A DNA stretch of 64,000 nucleotides from JBDHWG01 sp046328525 (GCA_046328525.1 JAXLWK010000010.1:124001-188000), one strand, 5' to 3'. Shown: positions 34,750 to 43,781, numbered from the stretch's first letter. Notes: a model not told the origin generated them from the letters alone. Numbers and translations are program-made.

Positions 34750-35877
34750 ATGAACGATAAGCTAATACTGCCTTCGCTCAGAATAGAAAACTACCGCCCC
34801 TTCCGACACCTGGTGATCCCACATTGTGGGCGCGTTAATCTCGCTGTGGGCAAGAACAACGTGGGCAAGTCGTCGCTGTTAGAGGCACTACGTCTCTATG
34901 TGCAGCGTGGCGCTCCGGCCCTCATCTGGAGACTGCTGGACGACCGAGACGAGAATCTGAGTCGCACTAGTATCGGCGAGGCATTGGAACCTGAGGACAA
35001 CGTAGAGTATGGGGATCCTCTACAAGATGTTACTCGATTGTTCTTTGGGACACAGCACAATGGGAACGGTGCTAGGCTGATTCGAATCGGCCCTGTAGGA
35101 CAACCTAGGCTCAGTCTGGATATGGCGATAGATTGGGTAAGAGCCGAGGTGCAGCAGCTCCGTTTTGACTTTGAAAGTGAGGGGCAGGAGGAGCTCCGAA
35201 TTCCCACCTTGAGCATCCGTTTCGGCGGGTCTCAACTGTACTCTCTAGACTTAGCAAGCGGGTATGAGCGATTGCGTCGCCCATATCCACGGCCTACAGA
35301 GGTACGCGATGCTCGGTCTGTCTTTATCGGCGCGAACGGACTGGAGCGATCTCAAATCGCCCAACTCTGGGACAAAACCGCGTTGACCCAATTCGAAGAG
35401 CGCGTTGTCGAGGCGTTGAGAATCATCGCACCGGAAGTGGAGCGCATAACGCTGATTGCTGAGCGGAAAGGCTCCTCGGACCGTATCCCGATCGTGCAAA
35501 TTACGGGTCAGGACATGCGAATACCGCTACGCAGCCTCGGCGAGGGCATGAACCGCATGTTTGGTATCGCGCTGGCGCTGGTCAACGCACAAGACGGCTT
35601 GCTGCTCATAGACGAAATCGAGAGCGGATTACATTACTCAGTGCAGGCCGATATGTGGCGCTTAGTGTTCGAGACTGCTCACCGGCTGAATGTCCAGGTT
35701 TTCGCCACTACGCACAGTCGCGACTGTCTCGAAGCGTTTGGCCTTGTGGCGAACGAAGATCACCAAACGGAGGGCGTGCTCATCCGGTTGGGCCGGCGTG
35801 GTGAAGATGTTGTGGCCACGCTGTATGAAGAGGAAGACTTGAGTATAGTCACACGCGAGCAAATCGAGGTGCGCTGA
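34750..35877 (+). CDS. OLD-like AAA ATPase of a two-gene putative defence module
   Basis: A 375-residue ABC/SMC-type ATPase that begins LILPSLRIENYRPFRHLVI, typical of OLD/RecF-like proteins. Walker A is GKNNVGKSS (34-42), the signature-like region is RSLGEGMNRMF, Walker B is LLLIDEIESGLH (D288, E289), and the H-loop is FATTHSRDC. It should bind ATP and form a dimer or higher complex that gates a nuclease partner. The next gene begins 2 bases after its stop and encodes a TOPRIM-type protein, so the pair resembles an OLD nuclease split in two. GAAGAAGGAG precedes the ATG. The gene is less GC-rich than its neighbours, as expected for mobile defence genes. Confidence 0.85.
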   Translation: MNDKLILPSLRIENYRPFRHLVIPHCGRVNLAVGKNNVGKSSLLEALRLYVQRGAPALIWRLLDDRDENLSRTSIGEALEPEDNVEYGDPLQDVTRLFFGTQHNGNGARLIRIGPVGQPRLSLDMAIDWVRAEVQQLRFDFESEGQEELRIPTLSIRFGGSQLYSLDLASGYERLRRPYPRPTEVRDARSVFIGANGLERSQIAQLWDKTALTQFEERVVEALRIIAPEVERITLIAERKGSSDRIPIVQITGQDMRIPLRSLGEGMNRMFGIALALVNAQDGLLLIDEIESGLHYSVQADMWRLVFETAHRLNVQVFATTHSRDCLEAFGLVANEDHQTEGVLIRLGRRGEDVVATLYEEEDLSIVTREQIEVR

Positions 35878-35879
35878 GC

Positions 35880-36569
35880 ATGGCCCCCTCCCGCCTACTA
35901 CTCGTTGAAGGGCCGGACGACCGACACACATTCTCGGCGCTCCTTCGTTATCACGGTTTTCCCGTGAATCCACCCAGACCAATAGACCCGGACAAGCTCA
36001 CAATCGAAGAAACGGGGGGATACGAACGCCTCCGGAGTAGAGTACGCATCGAGCTTAAGCCTCAGGACACCGACCTTCCCTTGCAGCGACTGGGCATGGT
36101 GGTGGATGCCGACGACGATCTGCCAGCGCGTTGGCAGTCGGTACGTGATGTCCTCAGCGCTTCAGGATACCGTGACATTCCAATGGAACCGAGACCAGAC
36201 GGGACAGTCATTACCCAACTTAGCCGCCCAACAGTTGGGGTCTGGATCATGCCTGACAATACGTTGCCCGGAATCCTGGAGCATTTCGTTGAATTCATGG
36301 TTCCAGGTGACGACGTGTTGTGGTTGCGCGCTAAACAGTGCCTGATCCAGCTTCCCGAAGCAGAACGACGCTTTCGTGTCAGGGACACAATGAAAGCCCA
36401 CGTGCATACCTGGCTCGCCTGGCAGGCCGAGCCAGGCAAACCGATCAGTCAGGCTATCACAAGCCGATATCTGGATGCGGATGCGCCTCACGCCAGGCAA
36501 TTCATTGAGTGGGTGCGTCGCACATTCGATTACGACGCTTTTGCGCAGGAGGGCGGAACAAGGGTATAA
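35880..36569 (+). CDS. DUF3226/TOPRIM-like protein, partner of the AAA ATPase
   Basis: A 229-residue protein that matches my memory of the DUF3226 pattern: SRLLLVEGPDDRHTF near the start, LGMVVDADDD in the middle, GVWIMPDN, and KAHVHTWLAWQAEPGKP followed by FIEWVRRTFD. TOPRIM metal residues are visible as E10 and D76-x-D78. TOPRIM proteins cleave or process nucleic acid. It is 2 bases downstream of the ATPase gene, so both are made together. The combination is analogous to PARIS, where an AAA ATPase and a separate TOPRIM protein (DUF4435) cooperate against phage. The function here is inferred; the gene has an AT-richer composition than gltB or pyrG. Confidence 0.78.
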   Translation: MAPSRLLLVEGPDDRHTFSALLRYHGFPVNPPRPIDPDKLTIEETGGYERLRSRVRIELKPQDTDLPLQRLGMVVDADDDLPARWQSVRDVLSASGYRDIPMEPRPDGTVITQLSRPTVGVWIMPDNTLPGILEHFVEFMVPGDDVLWLRAKQCLIQLPEAERRFRVRDTMKAHVHTWLAWQAEPGKPISQAITSRYLDADAPHARQFIEWVRRTFDYDAFAQEGGTRV

Positions 36570-36570
36570 T
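36541..36570 (+). promoter_or_regulatory. Promoter embedded in the end of the DUF3226 gene
   Basis: TTGCGC, 18 bp, TATAAT, the last of which overlaps the TAA stop. It should drive the small secreted protein gene at 36607. Confidence 0.5.
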
Positions 36571-36606
36571 GTCGTCACACCAAGAGGGGGACTGGAAAGG
36601 TGTGGT

Positions 36607-37050
36607 ATGCGCATCCTGTGGGGGTTCAGTCTCATCCTCGCGGTGGCCCTCTTGCTCGCCCTCAGCGCCCCGGGCAGCCCGGCCAGCGGCTCTGCCGCGG
36701 CGACGCCGACCGGCTTCCCGGTCTACATGCCGCTGCTCGTCCGCGAGAGCACCCTCTCCGACAATCTGCCGCCCCCCGTTACCCCTGCGCCGATTGTCGG
36801 CTACGTCTGCCGCCGCATCGCCGACCCTGGCCTGTGCTGGAACACGACGTTCACACTCAACCGGGGGCCGGGGCCGGCCTGCGGCCGCGACATGAGCGTC
36901 GTCTACTACCTGGCGTCGGATACAGTCAGCCTCGATCCCTACGAGGGGCTGCGGGTGCGCGTGTTCGCCGACGCGCCGGAGACGATCCCCGGCTGCCCCG
37001 TCCCGCTGCTCCACGTGTTCAGTCTCGTCGTGCCGGGCGCCGCGCCCTAG
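36607..37050 (+). CDS. Small secreted protein, function unknown
   Basis: A 147-residue protein with a clear signal peptide (MRILWGFSLILAVALLLAL...SPASG), then a VYMPLLVRES tag like the YLP/YLPLV strings common at domain borders of Chloroflexota secreted proteins, a Pro-rich spacer, and a C-terminal domain with four cysteines (VCRRIADPGLCW, GPACGRD, PGCPVPLL) that could form two disulphides. I do not recognise a family. Start ATG 36607 has AAAGG nearby; the longer frame from 36475 lies inside the upstream gene. Followed by a terminator hairpin shared with the convergent Usp gene. Confidence 0.75.
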   Translation: MRILWGFSLILAVALLLALSAPGSPASGSAAATPTGFPVYMPLLVRESTLSDNLPPPVTPAPIVGYVCRRIADPGLCWNTTFTLNRGPGPACGRDMSVVYYLASDTVSLDPYEGLRVRVFADAPETIPGCPVPLLHVFSLVVPGAAP

Positions 37051-37062
37051 CCTCCAAAAGCG

Positions 37063-37098
37063 CGCGAACGCCGAATGGTCTTTCACCCGGCGTTCGCG
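37063..37098. terminator. Bidirectional terminator hairpin
   Basis: CGCGAACGCCG (37063-37073) pairs perfectly with CGGCGTTCGCG (37088-37098), between convergent genes. Confidence 0.6.
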
Positions 37099-37121
37099 TG
37101 AGCGTAGCTATCGTATGTGGT

Positions 37122-37565
37122 TCACCACTCCGGCTCAGGTTCGCGGACGATCAGCACATCGGACGGAGCCGTGCGGATGATGTCCTCCACCACACCCTCG
37201 GCGGACCAGCCCAGGAGATCGGCGTTGAGCCGGGCGGGCAGGAGCATGAGGTCGGTGTGCGTCGCGCGGCAGTGTTCCCGCAGGGTGGCCGCGACCGAGT
37301 CGTAGCCCTGCAGGACGGACACATGCGCGCCGATGCCCTGCTGCATGAGCTGACCCCGCCAGGGGGCCAGCATCCCCTCCGCGTCGCGGACCGCGCTCGT
37401 GTCTTCGAAGCCGCCGCTCCACGGGTTCGCCATAGTGGGTTCGGGGACAACGACCTGCGCCAGAATGACCTCGCTGTCGAAGGCGCCGGCCAGGTCGGTG
37501 ATGCGTTCCACCGTCGCCTGGGCCATCTTGGGATCGTCTATATAGGCCAGGATCGTCTTGTACAT
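37122..37565 (-). CDS. Universal stress protein family, lacking the ATP-binding loop
   Basis: A 147-residue Usp-fold protein: MYKTILAYIDDPKMAQATVE at the start, EVILAQVVVPEP after strand 2, HTDLMLLPARL, and the last strand APSDVLIVREP. ATP-binding Usp proteins carry a GxxGx9GS/T motif after the 'DLIV' strand; here the region reads ARLNADLLGWSAEGVVED and the motif is absent, so nucleotide binding is unlikely. The role is probably signalling or stress-related but not defined. Monocistronic and convergent with the small secreted protein gene. Confidence 0.82.
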   Translation of the reverse strand: MYKTILAYIDDPKMAQATVERITDLAGAFDSEVILAQVVVPEPTMANPWSGGFEDTSAVRDAEGMLAPWRGQLMQQGIGAHVSVLQGYDSVAATLREHCRATHTDLMLLPARLNADLLGWSAEGVVEDIIRTAPSDVLIVREPEPEW

Positions 37566-37742
37566 TGCTACTCCCGTTCTAGTTTTGGGCCAAACAGAAC
37601 GTGTATGCTAATCACAAGTATAGGACCATCGGACAAGGCAGGCAACTCAGGCGCCTCCTCCAGCCCAGTTGGCCCGGCCCGGCGCCGTCCTATCCTACCT
37701 ATTAGACGCCGCGAGACCCCAATTCGTTCCCCCGTTGCGTTT

Positions 37743-37771
37743 TTGAAGCCACTCCGCGACAAGCGTATAAT
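37743..37771 (+). promoter_or_regulatory. Promoter of the haloacid dehalogenase gene
   Basis: TTGAAG, 17 bp, TATAAT; 80 bp before the ATG at 37851. Confidence 0.6.
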
Positions 37772-37850
37772 ACGCTGACCAGTGAAGGACAGGCGCAGCG
37801 CGCCTGCACCAGATACGAAGGACAACCTGGCGCGCTCCTCGGGAGGGTTC

Positions 37851-38528
37851 ATGCCGTACTTTTCGGATATCCGCGCCTGTGTGTTCGACGCCTATGGCAC
37901 GCTGTTTGACGTTCACTCAGCGGTGGGCCGATCCCAAGCGCGCATCGGCGCAGGCGCGGAGCGTCTATCGCAGCTGTGGCGCGCCAAGCAGCTCGAGTAC
38001 ACGTGGCTGCGAAGCCTGATGGGGCGTCACGCTGACTTCTGGCAGGTGACCCAGGACGCGCTGGAGTACGCCCTCGCAGCGATGGACATCGCCGACGCCG
38101 ATGTCCGCGACGAACTGCTGGCAGCGTACATGTCCCTGGACGCATACCCCGACGCGCCGGCGGTGCTGTCCCCCCTGAAGGCGCGTGGCCTGGCGACGGC
38201 GATTCTCTCGAACGGCTCGCCAGCCATGCTGGCGGCCGCCGTGGATAGCGCCGGCCTGCGGGAGCTGCTGGACGCCGTGCTGTCCGTCGAAGAGGTCGGC
38301 GTCTACAAGCCAAATCCGCGGGTGTATGCCCTGGCCGCCGAGCGCCTGGCCTTGCCCGCGTCGGCGGTGTGCTTCGTCTCGGCCAATGGCTGGGATGCAG
38401 TCGGCGCGGCGAGCTTTGGCTTCCGTGTCGCGTGGATCAACCGCGTCGGCGCGCCGCCCGATCGGCTCCCCGCCGCACCTCAGGCGGAAATCGGGTCGCT
38501 GACGGACTTGTTACCGCTAGTCGTGTGA
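37851..38528 (+). CDS. Haloacid dehalogenase type II (HAD superfamily)
   Basis: A 225-residue HAD hydrolase. The nucleophile Asp is in VFDAYGTLFD, the second motif is ILSNGSP, the lysine motif is VYKPNPRVY, and the last motif is SANGWDAVGAASFGF. The YGTLFD and SANGWD wording is typical of (S)-2-haloacid dehalogenases, which hydrolyse 2-halo acids to hydroxy acids, although many family members act on other substrates. ATG 37851 follows GGGAGGG; the frame upstream to 37782 overlaps the promoter region. Single-gene unit before the glucokinase. Confidence 0.88.
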   Translation: MPYFSDIRACVFDAYGTLFDVHSAVGRSQARIGAGAERLSQLWRAKQLEYTWLRSLMGRHADFWQVTQDALEYALAAMDIADADVRDELLAAYMSLDAYPDAPAVLSPLKARGLATAILSNGSPAMLAAAVDSAGLRELLDAVLSVEEVGVYKPNPRVYALAAERLALPASAVCFVSANGWDAVGAASFGFRVAWINRVGAPPDRLPAAPQAEIGSLTDLLPLVV

Positions 38529-38604
38529 CGGCGGCGACTTTGCGCCGGGCCGCACGGTGGTAAAATGTGTAGCGAGGCTTCATCTTGTCGAGGGAGGTAG
38601 GGGC

Positions 38605-39411
38605 ATGGAGATTCTAGGCATTGACATCGGCGGCAGCGGCATCAAGGGCGCACCCGTGGATACGACCACCGGGACGCTGACCACCCCGCGCAAACGCATC
38701 CCGACCCCGCAGCCATCGCATCCGGCGGCGGTCGCGGCCACCGTGGCCGAGCTGGCGCGCCTCTTCGCCTGGGAGGGGCCGATTGGCATCACGTTCCCGG
38801 CCATCGTCCGCCACGGCATCGTCCGCACCGCCGCGAACGTGGACAAGTCGTGGATTGGCGTAGACGGCGGGACGCTGTTCGCCAACGCGACCGGCTGTCC
38901 CGTCCTGCTGCTCAACGACGCCGACGCGGCGGGCATCGCCGAGATGCGCCTGGGCGCGGGACGCGGACAGCGGGGCGTCGTGATGGTGCTCACCTTCGGG
39001 ACGGGCATCGGCAGCGCCCTGTTCAGCGAGGGCATCCTCGTACCCAACACTGAGCTAGGGCATCTCAAGATGTGGTGCGACCTGGACGCCGAGACGAAGG
39101 CGGCCTACCGCGTCGTCGAGGTGGACAAAGTCAGCCTCAAGAAGTGGTCCAAGCGCGTCAACGAGTACCTGGCCTACCTGGAAGCCCTTTTCTCGCCCGA
39201 CCTGTTCATCTTCGGCGGCGGGGCCAGCAAACAATTCGACGAGATCGCCCCGAACCTCAAGACGCAGGCGCCGGTCCTCCTGGCGCAGATGAAGAACGAA
39301 GCGGGCATCGTCGGCGCCGCCATCGCCGCCGGCGACCTGGCGCAGCCGCGCGAGGTGCTGGCCGAGCCGACCGACGAGCAGGGCAACGGCCCAGGCGAGC
39401 CGCCGAGCTAG
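38605..39411 (+). CDS. ppgK: Polyphosphate glucokinase (ROK family)
   Basis: A 268-residue ROK-type kinase. It has the phosphate-binding start MEILGIDIGGSGIKGAPVD, GITFPAIVRHG, LLNDADAAGIAEM, VLTFGTGIGSALF, NTELGHLKM, and a C-terminal FSPDLFIFGGGASKQFDE. The GSGIKGA start and WSKRVNEYL segment are typical of polyphosphate-dependent glucokinases, which phosphorylate glucose using polyphosphate (and often ATP). ATG 38605 lies behind GGGAGG; a longer frame from 38557 is less likely. It is followed after 7 bases by rarA, so the two are probably cotranscribed. Confidence 0.88.
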   Translation: MEILGIDIGGSGIKGAPVDTTTGTLTTPRKRIPTPQPSHPAAVAATVAELARLFAWEGPIGITFPAIVRHGIVRTAANVDKSWIGVDGGTLFANATGCPVLLLNDADAAGIAEMRLGAGRGQRGVVMVLTFGTGIGSALFSEGILVPNTELGHLKMWCDLDAETKAAYRVVEVDKVSLKKWSKRVNEYLAYLEALFSPDLFIFGGGASKQFDEIAPNLKTQAPVLLAQMKNEAGIVGAAIAAGDLAQPREVLAEPTDEQGNGPGEPPS

Positions 39412-39418
39412 GAACGAC

Positions 39419-40769
39419 ATGAGCAAGAAGAAGACCGGGCCCCGATCTGTTCGAGACGGCGCGTCAAGAAGAGATCAGTCACGAAGCGCCGCTCGCCTCG
39501 CGGATGCGCCCGCGCACCCTGGACGATTTTGCCGGGCAGCAGGATATTGTCGGGCCGGGCAAGCTGCTGCGCCGCGCCATCGAGGCCGACCGCCTGTTTA
39601 GCTCCATCATCCTCTGGGGGCCACCGGGGACCGGCAAGACGACACTGGCGACCATCATCGCCAACGCGACCAAGTCCCACTTCAGAACCTTGAACGCCGT
39701 TATGGCCGGCGTTGCCGACATTCGCAGAGTCGTCGCCGAGGCGAAAGAACGCCGCACCCTCTACGGTCGGCGGACCATCCTCCTTGTAGACGAGATTCAC
39801 CGCTTTAACAAAGCACAGCAAGACGCTCTTCTCCCTCATGTTGAGGACGGAACAATCACCCTGATAGGCTCGACGACCGAAAACCCGTTCTTTGAAATAG
39901 TAGGCCCGTTGCTCAGTAGGTCACGCATTTTCCATTTGGAACCCTTGACCCCTGACCAGGTACGCGACCTCCTGCTTCGCGCCCTCCACGACACCGAACG
40001 CGGCTACGGCGGCCGCCCCATCACCATCTCCGACGACGCGCTCACCCACCTCGCCGACATGGCCGGCGGCGACGCCCGCACCGCCCTCAACGCCCTCGAA
40101 CTCGCCGTCGAGAGCACCCCACCAGATGAAAAGGGCGTCATCCACATCGACGACACCGTCGCCGAGGAGAGCATCCAGCGCCGCGTCGTCCGCTACGACA
40201 AGGGCGGCGACGAGCACTACGACACCATCTCCGCCTTCATCAAGAGCGTCCGCGGCTCCGACCCCGACGCCGCCCTCTATTGGCTCGCCAAGATGATGCT
40301 GGCGGGGGAAGACCCGGAGTTCGTGATGCGGCGGCTGCTGATCCTGGCCGGGGAGGACATCGGGCTGGCGGATCCCAACGGCATCGTCGTCGTCACGGCC
40401 TGTGCGAACGCCTTGCAGTACGTGGGTCTGCCCGAAGCGAAGTTCCATCTCGCCATGGCGACGGTGTACCTGGCGACGGCGCCGAAGTCGAACACGATGA
40501 CGCAGTACTTCGAGGCAGAGCGAGTGATCCAGGAGGATGGCGCCGGGCAGGTGCCGGTGCATCTACGAGACGCGAGCTACAAGGGAGCGGCGCGGCTGGG
40601 GCACGGCAAGGGCTACCAGTACCCCCACAGCTTCGAAGGTCACTGGGTCGCGCAGCAATACCTGCCCGACATCCACAAAGACCGCCGCTTCTACAGCCCC
40701 AGCGGCCAGGGCTACGAAGCCGAGGTCAAGGCGCGGGTAGAGAAGTGGCGGGAAGCGGGAGGGGAGTGA
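39419..40769 (+). CDS. rarA: Replication-associated recombination protein A, with apparent frameshift near the start
   Basis: An AAA+ ATPase of the RarA/MgsA/WRNIP1 family that acts at stalled replication forks. Walker A is GPPGTGKTTLA, Walker B is ILLVDEIHRF, sensor 1 is LIGSTTENPFFEI, and the MgsA C-terminal part has MLAGEDPEFVMRRLLILAGEDIGLADP. The continuous frame begins at ATG 39504, but 28 residues that match the family's N-terminus (DLFETARQEE...APLASR) lie upstream in that frame without a start. ATG 39419, with AGGAAC upstream, would reach them if the C4 run at 39440-39443 were C3. So either one extra C is a consensus error or the gene is shortened. Two truncated relatives lie at 56135 and 62259. 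Confidence 0.88.
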
Positions 40770-40836
40770 GGAAGTAGTAGCCACACAGTTGCGCTTGGTG
40801 CAGGCGTGCCTACAATTGTGAAAGGAGGTGAGAACC

Positions 40837-40950
40837 ATGCAGCTGGAAGATTACTTTGACTTCCTTGCTCCAAACGATATTCGCATCAAGGGGCATCGGA
40901 TTGGCATCGAGTCCATCCTGTATGAGTACATCCACCCGGCGCATCGCTGA
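40837..40950 (+). pseudogene. DUF433 antitoxin-like remnant, 37 codons
   Basis: ATG 40837 has a strong AAAGGAGGTGAG ribosome site and encodes MQLEDYFDFLAPNDIRIKGH followed by RIGIESILYEYIHPAHR and a stop. The text DIRIKGxRIGIESxLYEYIH is the first half of DUF433 proteins, usually about 75 or more residues and often antitoxins of VapC-like toxins. The second half is missing and no toxin gene follows, so it is a degraded remnant. Confidence 0.7.
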
Positions 40951-41039
40951 AACTCAGACGCCGTGAGTGCCATCAAGTATCTCCTCCCCTTGAGTCTGTG
41001 ACCCTCGCCCTGCCAGCCAGTCGGTGTACCCACAATAGG

Positions 41040-41592
41040 ATGTCCAATTCAACCGTCGTCCGTCTTAGCAAATTCCTGAGCCTCGTTCTGCGTCACCGAC
41101 CGGAGAGTATTGGCCTGGCGCTCGACGACGCTGGCAGGGGCCGACGTTGACGAGTTGCTGCGCAGGGCCAACAAGGCCGGGGTTCCGCTCACAAGAGGAC
41201 TGCTCCAGCAGGTCGTCGAACAGAACGACAAGCAACGCTTTGCGTTCAGCGCCGACAGCCAGAGGATCCGCGCAAGTCACGGGCACTCGATCCCTGTGAG
41301 CCTCGACCTGGCGCCGACCGCGCCGCCGGACGCGCTCTACCACGGCACAGCCACGCGGTTCCTCGCCTCGATTCGGCAGCAGGGCTTGACGGCTCGCGGC
41401 CGCAACTACGTGCATCTGTCGAGTGATGCTGAGACGGCGCAATCTGTCGGCAGACGCGATGGGAAACCAGTTGTCCTGACGGTGAGGGCGCGGGCAATGG
41501 CGAAGGACGGCTACCTGTTCTACCGCTCGGCCAGCGGCATCTGGTTGACCGACGCAGTGCCGGTGGCTTACATTGTCTTCCCCACTGGCTAG
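41040..41592 (+). pseudogene. kptA: RNA 2'-phosphotransferase KptA/Tpt1, apparent one-base frameshift
   Basis: ATG 41040 encodes STVVRLSKFLSLVLRHRPES and IGLALDDAG, the usual KptA start, then runs into a stop after RGRR. From 41144 the rest of the protein continues in another frame: ADVDELLRRANKAGVPLTRG, FAFSADSQRIRASHGHSIPV, LYHGTATRFL, YVHLSSD, GKPVVLTVRA and FYRSASGIWLTD. The frames join if one G is removed from the G4 run at 41137-41140. KptA enzymes remove a 2'-phosphate from RNA using NAD+. The gene is either a new pseudogene or the site of a consensus error. No close operon partner is visible. Confidence 0.82.
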
Positions 41593-41787
41593 AGGCACGT
41601 ATCCACCCTGCGGCGGTGCGGCTACGGCGCCCCCCCATCAGCATCACTGATGGCGACTCCCCCAAACAACCAGGTGCAAAATATCACCGCTTTGTCACCG
41701 ACATCTTCCCTGAATATCACCTCCACCTAGTAGACTGCCTTCACGAACAACGACTATTCCACACAGTACAGGTTTTGGGAGGTGGCA

Positions 41788-42918
41788 ATGTTGCGATGGA
41801 TAAGTGGCCTATTGTTGCTGGGCATTATGGCAGCGGTGCTCACCGGCTGCAGCGCGTCTACCCCGACCAGCACGGGGGACGCAGCGCCGGCGGCGGGTAG
41901 CGCCACGACGGCTGCTCCGGCGAGCGGCAGCGCAGCGAGCGCGTCCTCGGCGTCGCCCGCGAACAGCGGAGCGACCAAGCTCATCCTCGGGGCGTACACC
42001 ACGCCGCGCGAGGCGTACGGCGAGATCATCCCGCTCTTCAAGAAGTACTGGAAAGCCAAGACGGGCCAGGACGTGGAGTTCCAGGAGTCGTACCAGGCCT
42101 CCGGTGCGCAGTCACGCGCAATCGCCGAGGGCTTCGAGGCCGACATGGCCGCCCTCTCCCTGGAAGACGACATCACGCGCTTGCAGACGGCAGGATTGAT
42201 TACCCAGGACTGGAAGAACAACCAATACAAGGGCATCCCGACCACGTCGATCGCCGTCATCATGGTGCGCAAGGGCAACCCGAAGGGCATCAAGGATTGG
42301 AAAGACCTGACGGCCCCCGGCCTGAACGTCCTCACCCCCAACCCCAAGACGAGCGGTGGCGCGATGTGGAACATCCTGGGCGTGTACGGCGCGGCGATGC
42401 GCGGCCAGATCGACGGCGTGGCGAAGGGCGACGAGGCCGCGGCCCGCGACTTCCTGAAATCGGTGCTGAAGAACGTCTCCGTCATGGACAAGAGCGGCCG
42501 CGAGAGCGTGGTCACATATGAGAAGGGCATCGGCGACGTCGCCATCAGCTACGAGAACGAGGCGCTGGTCGGGCGGATGAACGGCCAGGACTATGAGTAC
42601 GTCATCCCGCGCTCGACCATCAAGATCGAGAACCCCGTCGCCGTCGTCGACAAGTACGTGGACAAGCACGGCACGCGCCAGGCCGCCGAAGCCTTCGTCG
42701 ACTTCCTCTATACAAAGGAGGCGCAGGAGGTCTTCGCGAAGTACGGCCTGCGGGTGGTTGACCCGGACGTGGCGAAGGCGAACGCCTCGAAGTACCCGCC
42801 GGTTCAGGACCTCTTCACCATCGCGGACCTGGGCGGCTGGAAAGCCGCGACGCCCAAGATCTTCGGCGACAACGGCATCTACACCAAGGCCATCGAGGAA
42901 GTGCAGGCGCAGAAATGA
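41788..42918 (+). CDS. Sulfate/thiosulfate-binding lipoprotein of an ABC importer
   Basis: A 376-residue lipoprotein with signal and lipobox MLRWISGLLLLGIMAAVLTGC, an Ala/Ser/Thr-rich linker, and a sulfate-binding-protein fold: LILGAYTTPREAYGEIIPLF, VEFQESYQASGAQSRAIAEG, KGIKDWKDLTAPGLNVLTPN, PKTSGGAMWNILG, and VSYEN-like AISYENEALVG. It captures sulfate or thiosulfate outside the membrane and passes it to the permeases encoded directly downstream. ATG 41788 follows GGGAGGTGGCA. The next gene starts inside this one's stop (ATGA). First gene of a four-gene operon. Confidence 0.92.
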   Translation: MLRWISGLLLLGIMAAVLTGCSASTPTSTGDAAPAAGSATTAAPASGSAASASSASPANSGATKLILGAYTTPREAYGEIIPLFKKYWKAKTGQDVEFQESYQASGAQSRAIAEGFEADMAALSLEDDITRLQTAGLITQDWKNNQYKGIPTTSIAVIMVRKGNPKGIKDWKDLTAPGLNVLTPNPKTSGGAMWNILGVYGAAMRGQIDGVAKGDEAAARDFLKSVLKNVSVMDKSGRESVVTYEKGIGDVAISYENEALVGRMNGQDYEYVIPRSTIKIENPVAVVDKYVDKHGTRQAAEAFVDFLYTKEAQEVFAKYGLRVVDPDVAKANASKYPPVQDLFTIADLGGWKAATPKIFGDNGIYTKAIEEVQAQK

Positions 42919-43781
42919 GCGCGCTGAGTCCGGCCGCGCTCGAAAGTAGCCGACGGCACGCCACCGGCCGTCGTCCGCGTTGGGGCCGCTGGAGCTTGCG
43001 CCTCACGGCGTTGAGCTACCTCGGCCTCGTGATTCTGCTGCCGCTGACGGCGGTCATCACCGAGGGCTTGCGCGGCGGGTTGGAGACGTTCATCACCAAC
43101 GTCACACGTCCGGCCGCCTGGCACGCGCTCCAGCTCACGCTCTGGACGTCCGCCGTCATGGCGCTCGTCAACGCCGTGATGGGCACCCTGACGGCATACG
43201 TCCTGGTGCGCTATGAGTTTCCGGGGCGCTCCATCGTCAACGGCCTGGTTGACCTACCTTTCGCCATCCCCTCCCTCGTCACAGGCGTCATGCTGGTCAT
43301 CCTGTACGGCCCCCAGGCGGCCATCGGGAGCTGGCTCAAGAGCAACCTCGGCCTCGACGTGATCTTCGCGCCGCCGGGCATCATCCTGGCGCTGCTCTTC
43401 GTGAGCTTTCCCTTCGTCGTGCGCGCCCTTCAACCGGTGCTCATGCAGGTCGACCTGCACCAAGAGGAAGCGGCGCACACGCTCGGCGCGTCGCCGTGGG
43501 TGACGTTCCGCCGCGTCCTCCTGCCCGCCATCACGCCCGCCATCACGATGGGCACCCTGCTCAGCTTCGCCCGCGCGCTCGGCGAGTTCGGCTCGATTAT
43601 CATCGTCGCCGGCAACTTCCCGATGCGCTCCCAGACCGCGGCGGTCTATGTCTACGGCGAGATCGAGTCGTCGAACCAGAGCGGGGCGAGCGCGATGTCG
43701 GCGGTGCTGCTCGCGATAGCCTTCGTCCTCATTCTGGTGGTGGATTGGCTGCAGCGGCGGCGGGAGGTGGTATATGGTTAG
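42915..43781 (+). CDS. cysT: Sulfate ABC transporter permease CysT
   Basis: A 288-residue membrane protein with about six hydrophobic segments and the ABC-permease EAA loop (EEAAHTLGASPWVTFRRVLLPA). The wording PSLVTGVMLVILYGP and LGEFGSIIIVAGNFPMRSQT is typical of CysT (CysU). It forms half of the sulfate channel with CysW. The ATG overlaps the binding-protein stop by 4 bases, and its end overlaps cysW by 8 bases, showing tight operon packing. Confidence 0.93.
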   Translation: MSALSPAALESSRRHATGRRPRWGRWSLRLTALSYLGLVILLPLTAVITEGLRGGLETFITNVTRPAAWHALQLTLWTSAVMALVNAVMGTLTAYVLVRYEFPGRSIVNGLVDLPFAIPSLVTGVMLVILYGPQAAIGSWLKSNLGLDVIFAPPGIILALLFVSFPFVVRALQPVLMQVDLHQEEAAHTLGASPWVTFRRVLLPAITPAITMGTLLSFARALGEFGSIIIVAGNFPMRSQTAAVYVYGEIESSNQSGASAMSAVLLAIAFVLILVVDWLQRRREVVYG

